64,000 bases of DNA from Elymus sibiricus (Eukaryota; Streptophyta; Magnoliopsida; Poales; Poaceae): positions 374,236,114 to 374,300,113 of the forward strand of contig CM077676.1 in assembly GCA_039707655.1 (NCBI GenBank). The letters are read 5' to 3'. A program made the translations under genes and the position numbers. The notes below the pieces were generated by a model that saw nothing but the letters and a program-made list of their open reading frames with translations, searched no databases and was not told the DNA's origin. This document shows, one piece after another, positions 56,701 through 64,000 of this stretch. Position 1 is the first letter of the stretch, and every line of letters starts with the position of its first letter.

Positions 56701-57896
56701 GGTAAAATAAGTTGCTTTTAAATCCCAACTTGTGTACATCTCAGAAAAAGTCCCAACTAATCAGTGAGTTGCAACTATCTTTGTTGTATTGTACATCTCA
56801 GAAATCGTCTCAACTAGTACAAGGAGTTCTTAACTAATCAGTGAACTGTTTCACTGTACTATCAAATTGCACATACAAATTTAACTGATAAGATTTGTTG
56901 GGTGTAGAAAGAGGGAGGGGGGATCTCACCACTTCTTGGGGTAGGAGGAGAAGCTGGAGGGGAGGACAAAGCAGCCATGAGGGCTCGTCGGGGACAACCT
57001 CGTCCACCTGCAGCAGCAGCTTCTCCTCATTGAGCGACGCGCGTGCAGGCAAAGCGGTGAAAGGACGAGCGCTGCAGCGGCGTCGTCTTCTCTGGCGACC
57101 TCCAGACGGCGATGTGGAGCGCACGACCGCCTCTACCGGAGCGCACGACCGGGAGGCCCCGTCGCCGGGATGCGGGGCGACCACGAGCCCAGCGCCGCCG
57201 CTCAGGGTAGATCAGAGAAGGGAGGGATGCCACTGGGAGGGAAGGCTTGGCCGTGGAGGATCTGGCGGACGGAGGCGCGAGGGGATCGGGAGGGGATCAG
57301 GGGAGCGGCGGCTGGAGCGAAAGAGAGGGACGGGGAGGGGTTAGGGTTACCTCGCCTCTTTCTTTTCGAGAGAAGGTTCTGGCTAGATATTTTCGCGGGC
57401 CTTGGTGGGCTTTTTGGCAGGGTCAAAATATTACCTGTGTGGCGGGTGTCACATTTGGCCCGCCGCTCCTACTTTGAGTTACCAGTGGCGGGCGCAGTTT
57501 TATGCCTGTCACTGGTTTTTTGGACAAATTTACCGCGGGCACATAAAATATTTGTGGCGGGCATAGTTTAGAGCCCGCCACTGGTATTTTTGGACAAATT
57601 TGCCGCGGGCACATAAAATATCTGTGGCGGGCACATATCGTTGCCCGCCACTGGTAACACAAGTACCAGTGGTGGGTGCAGGTTCGTGCCCGCCACTGGT
57701 AACATTTGTCCCACGACAAATCTGGACAGCTGTCAGCAGTGACGGGCACAAACTGGCGCCTGCCACTGGTAAGCCAATAGCAGTGATGGGCGGTTCTTAG
57801 CACCCGCCACTGCTAATTTTTCAGATTAGCTGTGGCGGGTGCTAGACTGCGCCCGCCACTAATGGGGGTTCACCTATAAGCCCTTTCCCAGTAGTG
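53784..57896. mobile_element. Non-autonomous CACTA transposon inside integrase
   Basis: Starts CACTACTGCAGGAATGA and ends CCCTTTCCCAGTAGTG, so the terminal CACTACTG is inverted at both ends. It is flanked by CCA on both sides (53781-53783 and 57897-57899), the three-base duplication of this superfamily. Removal restores the integrase reading WPFAVW-GLDMVG. The ends carry paired subterminal repeats GTGGCGGGC/GCCCGCCAC: about four groups at 53804-53995 and seven at 57480-57865. Many form short hairpins. No transposase is present. The interior has a (TA)10 run at 54637-54656 and a GC-rich block. Confidence 0.92.
55980..57420 (-). other. Interior of the CACTA, possibly a captured gene fragment
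   Basis: Read on the minus strand, 57360-57150 looks like a plant 5' leader (AACCCTAACCCCTCCCCG, then CGCCGCCGCTCC-type sequence). GC-rich coding-like blocks at 57180-56900 and 56165-56020 are separated by AT-rich intron-like DNA. No protein was recognised in any frame. The elements of this family often carry host fragments, but these blocks may be ordinary element sequence. Confidence 0.3.
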
Positions 57897-58307
57897 CCAG
57901 ACCGCAAAAGGCCAAGTGATCAGGATAGTCCTGAGGGTTGTAGGGGGCATGTGGCTTTGTTTGGCGAATACCTGATAGCCAAGGCAGCACTGTACCAGAA
58001 TTTTGGTATCGGCCCCTGTTGTTGGCCAATAGAAGCCAGCTCGGAACGCCTTGTTTACCAAGGTCCGAGTAGTGGCGTGATGCTCGCTCATGCCGGAGTG
58101 TATTTCGCTAAGCAGTGATCTCCCTTCCTCTTTGGATATGCATCGCTGGAGGACCCCCGTGGTACTTTGCTTATAGAGCTCACCCTCATGGACTTTATAG
58201 GCTTTGGACTGCCTTACGATCCGACGTGCGTCGGTTTGGTCCTCAAAGAGCTCTTTCCGGAGTAGGTAAGCGAGGAGGGGCTTGGTCCAGGGCGCAATGA
58301 CTGCCAT
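57897..58307 (-). pseudogene. pol: Integrase N-terminus of the Gypsy element
   Basis: Begins MAVIAPWTKPLLAYLLRKEL on the minus strand. It contains the zinc-binding H-H-C-C region: EIHSGMSEHHATTRTLVNKA, FRAGFYWPTTGAD, then CCLGYQ, where the final Cys of the family (C-x2-C) is replaced by Tyr. It ends ITWPFAVW at the CACTA junction. The missing zinc ligand adds to the evidence of decay. Confidence 0.88.
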
Positions 58308-58415
58308 GACCTCATGAGCCGAGGCTGTTTCCTAGACAGCTAAACCTCCGATTACTTCTTCCTCTGTTTCGTCTTCGGGTGGGGTGAATTGCCTCACGTC
58401 ATTTGACACCGACGT

Positions 58416-59567
58416 CTATGTGTCATCCTGCCAGACTACGGATGGCTTGAAGAGCCATTCAAGGAAGGTGTTTTCCGATACCTTATCCCGTTTGGCACCC
58501 ATTCGGGCTAGGATGTCGGCGGCCTGGTTGCTGTCACGGGGGATATGATGAAATTCAAGCCCCTCGAACCTGGCCGAGATTTTTAAGACTGCATTCTGGT
58601 AGGCTGTCATTTTTAGGTCCTTTGCATCGAACTTGCCATTTACTTGGGAGATGGCGAGGTTGGAATCTCCTCAGACCTCGAGGCATTTAACGCCCATTGA
58701 GACTGCTATCCGGAGCCCGTGTAGAAGGGCTTCGTATTCGGCCACATTATTGGAGTCTGTGTACATGATCTGTAGCACGTAGCGGATATTGTCGCCCATT
58801 GGTGACGTGAGCACTACTCCAACCCCTAGCCCCGCGAGCATTTTCGAACCGTGGAAGTACATGGTCCAGTGCGAATATGTGATGTACTCTCTAGGGAGCT
58901 CGGCCTCTGTCCATTCGGTTACGAAGTCTGCGAGCACCTGAGATTTAATAGCTCGGCGCGGCCGGTATGTTATTTCGAAGGGTAAGAGCTCTATGGCCCA
59001 TTTGGCTATGCGCCCTGTAGCATCCCTATTATTAATTATGTCACTTAAAGGGACTTTGGATGCCAAAGTGATCGAGCACTCTTGAAAGTAGGGCCGAAGT
59101 TTTCGTGATGCCATAAAGACGGCATAGGCTATCTTCTGGTAGTGCGGGTAGCGCATCTTACACGGGGTTAAGACCTCGGAAACGTAGTAGACTGGTTTCT
59201 GAACCAGGAACTTGTGGCCCTCCATGTCTCGTTCGACCACGAGCACTGCACTGACCACCTGGTTGGTGGCCGAGATGTAGAATATCATCGGCTCTCCTAT
59301 GCCTGGCGCAGCTAAGATGGGGTTTGTGGCGAGGAGGGATTTGATATCTTCCAGGGTGGCAGCTGCCTCGTCAGTCCATTTTAAATTCTTGGTCTGTTTT
59401 AGTAGCCTGTAAAGGGGTAAAGCTTTTTCCCCGAGTCTTGAGATAAAACGACTTAGAGCGGCCACACAGCCCGCTAGCTTCTGAACATGTTTGAGCTCAG
59501 TTGGCGCCTCTAGTCGGGCCAGGGGTTGTATCTTTGTCGGATTGGCCTCGATTCCTTGGCTAGACAC
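58416..59567 (-). pseudogene. pol: RT connection and two RNase H domains of the Gypsy element
   Basis: Blocks in order are QKLAGCVAALSRFISRLGEK, LYRLL, PILAAPGIGEPMIFYISATN, KPVYYVSEVLTPCKMRYPHY (first RNase H), NRDATGRIAKWAIELLPFEI, AIKSQVLADFVTEWTEAELP, then a second RNase H starting MYFHGSKMLAGLG, where the catalytic Asp of the usual DGS is His, NVAEYEALLHGLRIA, a TGA stop after CLEV at 58671, and HHIPRDSNQAADILARMGAK. Two RNase H domains point to the Tat lineage. The stop probably replaces an Arg codon (CGA to TGA). Confidence 0.87.
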
Positions 59568-59630
59568 GATAAAGCCGAGGAGTTTGCCCGCGGGTATGCC
59601 GAAAACGCACTTTTTTGGGTTGAGTTTGAT

Positions 59631-60398
59631 CTAATACTCCCGCGGGCTGTTAAATGTGTCATGGAGGTTACCGACCAACTGTCCGACGTGCTTGGTTTTG
59701 ACCACCACATCATCGACGTAGGCCTCAACGGTTTTTTCGATGTGTTTTTCCAAGCATGTTTGGATCATGCGCTGGTATGTTGCCCTGGTGTTTTTTGGCC
59801 CGAAAGGCATTGTATTGAAGCAAAACGGCCTGTAGGGCATAATGAAGGTGGTCGCGGCTTGATCGGAATCCTTCATCCTTATCTGATGATACCCCGAGTA
59901 GGCGTCTAGGAAGCACAATGAATCGTGCCCGGCAGTGGCATCCACAATCTGATCAATGTGTGGTAGCGGGAAGGGGTATTTGGGGCAAGCCTTGTTAAGG
60001 TCTTTAAAATCGACACACAGGCACCAGGACTTATCCTTCTTGGGTACCATGACTAGATTGGTGAGCCACTCGGGGTGTTTTATGTCTCTTATGAATCTGG
60101 CCTCAAGAAGTTTAGCCAGTTCTTCACCCATCGCTTGACGCTTGGGTTCGGAGAAGTGCCGAAGTGCTTGTTTGACAGGCTTGTAGCCCTTTAGGATGTT
60201 CAAGCTGTGTCCGGCGAGTCTGTGGGGTATCCCTGGCATATCTGAGGGATGCCAGGCGAATATATCCCAATTTTCTCTAAGGAAGCTGCGTAAGGCCTCG
60301 TCAATCTCTGGCTCAAGATTCGCCCCGACTGATGCCGTTTTGGCCGGGTCAGTGGGGTGCACCTGAAATTTGATTATGTCATCGGCCGGCTTGAACAA
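59631..60398 (-). pseudogene. pol: Reverse transcriptase of the Gypsy element
   Basis: A 255-codon frame on the minus strand. Motifs: LRENWDIFAWHPSDMPGIP, HSLNILKGYKPVKQALRHFS, EARFIRDIKHPEWLTNLVMV, PKKDKSWCLCVDFKDLNKAC, the catalytic FLDAYSGYHQI, FCFNTMPFG and YVDDVVVKTK. The three catalytic Asp are present. The frame is lost after FNSPREY, where a stop interrupts the palm-thumb junction before 59567. It copies element RNA into DNA in intact relatives. Confidence 0.92.
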
Positions 60399-60429
60399 GG
60401 TCGACTTCGGCCGTTTATCAAGGATGATA

Positions 60430-61367
60430 TCATCTCGGTCGACTTCGGCTCACAGTGTCGTTAATTCCTCGGCCGCGAGGGCCTCGGATAGGGACTCTAG
60501 GGCGAGCGATGCCATCTTGTTTTCGGCCCTTCGCCCTGTCGGGATTGCTGGCGATCGTAATGATCCCGTTGGGGCCCGTCATTTTAAGCTTCAAGTAGCT
60601 GTAGTGTGGGATTGCTTGAAATTTCGAGAAAGCGTCCCGTCCCAGGAGGGCATGATAGCCACTTTTAAAGGGAACAATATGGAACGCTATTTCTTCGGAT
60701 CGGTAGTTGTCAGGTGTTTCGCATCCGTGTCCAAGGTGATTTTCCTGCTGCAACGTGCTTCGCATCCGTGTATTATACCTTTAAAGGTGGTACGACTCTG
60801 TTCGACGCGCAATTTATTGATTTGCATCTTGTCCAGAGTATCTTCATATATTAAGTTTAAACTACTACCCCCGTCCATGAGCACCTTCCGAAGATGGCAG
60901 CTGCTCACGATTGGGTCGAGAACCAGTGCGGCGGGGCACCTGCTCGGGGCGGACCTCGGTTGATCTTTATGATCAAAGGTGATCGGCGTGTCTATCCACG
61001 CGCCCTGGGCGGCTACCTCCCGGATTGAATTGACTTCCCAGAGAGCCCGCTTCCTCTGGTTATTGGACGTGAAGGTTTCGTAGATCATTAGGACTTCGTC
61101 ATCGCCTGATAGCTCCTCTGAACGCCTAGGCGTGGCAGTGAGGAGGGCCAGGCCTCCCTTAGCTACTTGCCTCGTCACCCAGCAGTCACGAAGGCTATGA
61201 GTTGGGCTGGTGTTCAGCAGAACAGAGTGGATTGGGCATGGCTCATCTAGGAGGCCATCAAGGGTGGTCTTAGATCGGTCCGCGGTTTTCTTATTTTTCC
61301 AAGAACGCATGACGGTCGTGCGTTGATCACGGGGCTCATGATGAGGCGCGAGCCTGTCGCGTTTCAA
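60430..61367 (-). pseudogene. gag C-terminus and protease of the Gypsy element
   Basis: Two overlapping frames. The first (61367-60687) contains LLDEPCPIHS, THSLRDCWVTRQVAKGG, VLMIYETFTSNNQRKRALW and the protease site VLMDGGSSLNLIYEDTLDKM, where the active-site D-G-G-S stands for the retroviral D-T/S-G. The second (60765-60430) continues with YRSEEIAFHIVPFKSGYHAL, LGRDAFSKFQAIPHYSYLKL and GPNGIITIASNPD. The frameshift lies at about 60690-60765. No classical zinc knuckle was seen. Confidence 0.85.
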
Positions 61368-61369
61368 GT

Positions 61370-62009
61370 GGTTGCCACAGATCGAATCTGTTCGTTCTTC
61401 CTGGGCCAGCTAGGCATCTTCGATGGTGTAGAATCTCGACACCAGATCGGATACTTCAGAGAGTGTTTGGACACAGCGGCGGGTGAGAGCATTCGAAACG
61501 CCCTTATCTCTACAGCCGCGCTGAAAGGCTGCTATTATTTCTGAGTCCTGGTAATCCGGTATGTCATCTTTGACAGACGAGAACTTGGCCCAGAAGTGCC
61601 TGATTGACTCATTAGGTAGCTGTCACACATAGGCTAGATCCCAAACATCGGAAGGGCCCGATTTGTCGGGAAAATATTCAATGTGGGATGTGTTCGGGAA
61701 AAGAACTTCGATCTCCGTAGGCTGAGGGCTCGAAGCCCCGATGTTTTTGTCCTACGAGGGACATGTAGCCGCCGGAGAGGCCGAGCTGATTGGAGGATCA
61801 GATTTGTCGGTTGTCTCTAGCCGGCCGCTGTCGGAATCGCTTTCCAGAAAGTACCTCAGCCCTTCACCCTTTATGGGGGCTCCGGCCGGGGTGCAAAAAG
61901 GGTCAGGGATCATTCCTTGCTTGTAAAGGAGAGGGCGCGATCTGGCGATGGGGGTTTCGGGCATAGAAACAGTGCCCTGGGTGTTGGAGTCATTGACCGA
62001 TGATCCCAT
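61370..62009 (-). pseudogene. gag: gag N-terminal part of the Gypsy element, shortened
   Basis: The minus-strand start is MGSSVNDSNTQGTVSMPETP at 62009. After a frame break, capsid-like sequence follows near 61620-61450 (NESIRHFWAKFSSVKDDIPD). Only about 640 bases separate this start from the protease-side frame, much less than an intact gag in this lineage, so a large internal deletion is likely near 61740. Confidence 0.65.
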
Positions 62010-62040
62010 CGATCCTTTGCTGATCTCACAGCGGAACTCT

Positions 62041-62054
62041 CAATGAAAGCACCA
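62041..62054 (-). other. Gypsy primer binding site
   Basis: The minus strand reads TGGTGCTTTCATTG, one base inside the 5' LTR. The TGG start fits the CCA end of a tRNA. I do not assign the tRNA. Confidence 0.6.
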
Positions 62055-62055
62055 G

Positions 62056-62547
62056 TGTCGGTGGTAAAACCGGCATACCACGGGGTAGGGGGTCCCGAGC
62101 TGTGGATCTCGGATCAATGGTAACAAGGACGAAGGAGACGGTGTTTACCCAGGTTCGGGCCCTCTCGAAGAGGTAATACCCTACGTCCTGCTTTGATTAT
62201 ATTGATGATGAAGTATCGAGTACAAGCTTGATCTACCTCGAGATCGTAAGGAGAAGTCTAACCCTAGGGCTAGGTGAATGGTAATTGTGATTCCATGTCC
62301 TCTACCGGCTAAACCCCCTGGCTTATATACACGCCAGGTAGGGTATCTAGGGTTACATGGTCGGTATCCAAGGATGCGTATGCAGGCGGTAGGAGATGTC
62401 TTGGGCTATACTCCAAGTCTTTGGCAGATGCAATCTTGATCACGTCGTGGCCTCCGGAGTCCATCTGAATGAGAACGAGGGCCCTCGGGCCCAACCCAAG
62501 GACTGTGGGCCGACTAGGTTGGTACCCCCTAGTCCAGGACACCATCA
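62056..62547 (-). repeat. Gypsy 5' LTR (right copy)
   Basis: 492 bp, same length as the left copy. Plus-strand start TGTCGGTGGTAAAACCGG, end GGACACCATCA. Confidence 0.92.
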
Positions 62548-63667
62548 GTGATGACTTAGGAGGATACCGATGCATCCTGGGTTTTGTGAAGTATCGTGAA
62601 GCAAAGGTAATATCGAATGATAACCAAAGGTTCACTCGAATATCATTCGTGTGCTCATAGGGATCAATATGGACGTCCACGGTTCTGCTGTCGGTCATTG
62701 AACGAACGGTTTCGTTCATGTCAATGAGTTACCAAACCTACGGGATCACAAGCTTAAGGCAATCATGATCTGCTGAGTGTTAGAAGTACGGGAGTGATGA
62801 GAATATATTTGTGGAATTGTTTCATTAATATTCGGAATAGTTCCGAGAGGATCCGGAAGCGTTTCGGGGTCACTGGAAGGGTTTCAGTGAATATCGGGTA
62901 ATACCGGGTATTACCGATAAATAATATATAGGTGGAAAATGTTTTCGGGGATGTTAAAATATATAAAAATGGTCTAAAAGTATTTAGAACTATTTTATAT
63001 TTAATTTAATATCAACGGGCCTAAAAAGGCCAAGAGGTGGAAGTCATCTTGGGCCACATGGGCCCAAGAGGGGAGGCGCCCCTTCCTATAAAGAGGGAGG
63101 CCGAATTGGGAGGGGAAGGAGTCAGACTCCTCCTCCCTTGGCCGGCGCGCCAAAGGGGAAACTTCCCCCCTTGGTGGCAGCCCTCCCTCTCCCCTCTATC
63201 CTATATACACTTGAGGTTTGGTGCTCTTTTGGACACACAAGTTTTGGAGCCTCCTCTAGTTCTTCTAGTTCTAGTTCTAGTTGGTCCTAGTTGACTAATT
63301 AGAGCTAGGTTAATCCTCTTGTCCTCTTAATTAGAAGCACCGTGTGGTTCTAATCTCCTCCCTCTAATTCTTCGGCGACGATTAGCTTTGGACGGCGAAG
63401 CGCTGCCGGATCGTGAAGGCTACACGCTTGCAACCAAGTAGAGAGGTCGTGCTTTCGGTCTTCGGTTCGAGGGACTGTTCGTGGGTGGTTCGCGGAATCA
63501 TTCATCAACGATTCGAGGGACTCCAAGTACGATCTACACCAACACATTCTTCTTCCGCTGCAACTCGGTGACAGTAACGATCGTGATCCCAACCCGTTAT
63601 GCATCTTCATATTGATCTTGGGTGTGTGTAGGCGCGATTTTTTTGTTTTCAACTACGTTTCCCAACA
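62548..63667 (+). repeat. Copia 3' LTR, part 2
   Basis: Starts with the duplicated GTGAT and ends TTTCCCAACA. It follows the 5' LTR from about 41775 onward closely, with one extra 20-odd bases near 63478. Confidence 0.9.
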
Positions 63668-63826
63668 CCGTCATCATCATCAACCCTTCTTCATCAACAA
63701 TTCCATGATGCTCACCACTGCTACTTGTGAGTTGCATTGGAATTTTCCCCGAAGAGGAAGGGTGAAGCAATATAGTAGCGGATAGTATTTCCCTCAGTGA
63801 GAACCTAGGTTATCGAACCAATAGGA
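63668..63826 (+). mobile_element. Gypsy LTR continuation, then a different Gypsy leader fragment
   Basis: 63668-63716 (CCGTCATCATCATCAACCCT to CCATGATGCTCACC) continues the LTR broken at 29277. From about 63720 (CTTGTGAGTTGCATTGGAAT, GAAGAGGAAGGGTGAAGCA, TATTTCCCTCAGT) the sequence resembles a Gypsy segment that does not normally follow it. This suggests an old deletion or rearrangement joining two elements. Based on recollection of family sequences. Confidence 0.55.
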
Positions 63827-64000
63827 CACTACAAGAAATATGGCAACTTGCGAGCATGAATATTGGTCACTGAATGGTCATTGTTTCCCATTTGTGACCT
63901 TTTTGTGACCAAAAACAGTTGGTCAAAAGCTGGCCGTCTTTAATGAAACTTAACGACCTTCAATGTGAAATGGTCGTAGACTGTTACGACCAAAACAAAA
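63827..64000 (+). mobile_element. CACTA transposon end, cut by the window edge
   Basis: Starts CACTACAAGAAATATGGC, preceded by GGA at 63824-63826 as the likely target triplet. It has subterminal motifs TTGGTCA, TTTGTGACC, GACCAAAA and ACGACC in both orientations. It is a different family from the CACTA ends at 27796 and 53784. Confidence 0.78.

Larger units (their letters stand above)
48435..62547 (-). mobile_element. Gypsy element, Tat lineage, Fatima-like, with antisense ORF
   Basis: Target duplication GTGAT at 48430-48434 and 62548-62552. The LTRs are 492 bp each. On the minus strand the order is LTR, primer site, gag, protease, reverse transcriptase, two RNase H regions, integrase (split by a CACTA), a long 3' region and LTR. 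The 3' region holds an ORF on the opposite strand. A second RNase H and an antisense ORF after integrase are features of Tat-lineage Gypsy elements. The LTR start TGATGGTGTCCTGGACTAGG and protein blocks fit Fatima of Triticeae as I remember it. The first 150 LTR bases show about 7 differences. Pol is broken repeatedly, so the element is dead. Confidence 0.88.
29278..63667 (+). mobile_element. Copia element (Angela/WIS/BARE-like) with two nested elements
   Basis: Starts TGTTGGAAATATGCCCTAGA and ends TTTCCCAACA, flanked by CCGTC on both sides (29273-29277 and 63668-63672). After removing the nested LARD and Gypsy elements it is about 8.5 kb. It has two LTRs of about 1.79 kb, a primer binding site, a gag gene, decayed pol and a polypurine tract. 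The start motif and the LTR length fit the Angela/WIS/BARE group. Both LTRs were later hit by other elements. Not autonomous. Confidence 0.9.

Noticed and set aside
57170..57571. 133-codon plus-strand open frame in the CACTA
   Set aside because: It runs from GC-rich interior into the subterminal repeats and is opposed by equally long minus-strand frames.

Overview
The window is plant nuclear DNA, almost certainly from a Triticeae grass (wheat, Aegilops, barley or rye type). The evidence is the repeat content: an Angela/WIS/BARE-like Copia element, a Fatima-like Gypsy element of the Tat lineage with an antisense ORF, a long-LTR non-autonomous LARD, several CACTA transposons, Stowaway and Harbinger MITEs, and only a few short host-gene remnants. 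No rRNA or tRNA gene, CRISPR array or prokaryotic feature was seen.

Left part (1 to about 20 kb) is gene-bearing intergenic DNA. A reversed Copia LTR (1-1088) is broken into a Gypsy LTR (1089-1277). Three host loci follow: a 3'-5' exonuclease-like gene on the minus strand (3295-4007), a conserved grass protein of unknown function on the minus strand (13008-13544), and a SINA-type RING E3 ligase on the plus strand (15141-16112, one intron). The first and third each carry a frameshift of net one missing base; the second lacks an in-frame ATG. Around them lie MITEs with clear target duplications (5602-6412; a nested pair at 12356-12855; a three-level nest at 13775-14515) and several low-copy local repeat families.

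Middle part (about 20 to 29.3 kb): a decayed CACTA transposon ends at 27796. It has lost its transposase but keeps a multi-exon second ORF with triplicated exons, a GGGCC-rich subterminal zone, and inserted Harbinger and Stowaway MITEs. Next comes the 3' end of a Gypsy element (27797-28808) with its polypurine tract and the start of its 3' LTR (28809-29277).

Right part (29.3 to 63.7 kb) is one nested stack. A Copia element (29278-63667, target duplication CCGTC) sits in that Gypsy LTR. Its 5' LTR is split by a LARD (29861-41663, duplication GGCGG, 4.3-4.5 kb LTRs). Its 3' LTR is split by the Fatima-like Gypsy element on the minus strand (48435-62547, duplication GTGAT). That element's integrase is split by a 4.1 kb non-autonomous CACTA (53784-57896, duplication CCA). 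Every boundary has a matching duplication, so insertion order can be read directly. The stack ends in the remaining Gypsy sequence (63668-63826) and the first 174 bases of another CACTA (63827-64000). All retroelement coding regions are broken by stops and frameshifts, so nothing here looks autonomous. The most distinctive items are the spliced antisense ORF of the Fatima-like element and the regular repeat arrays inside the LARD.
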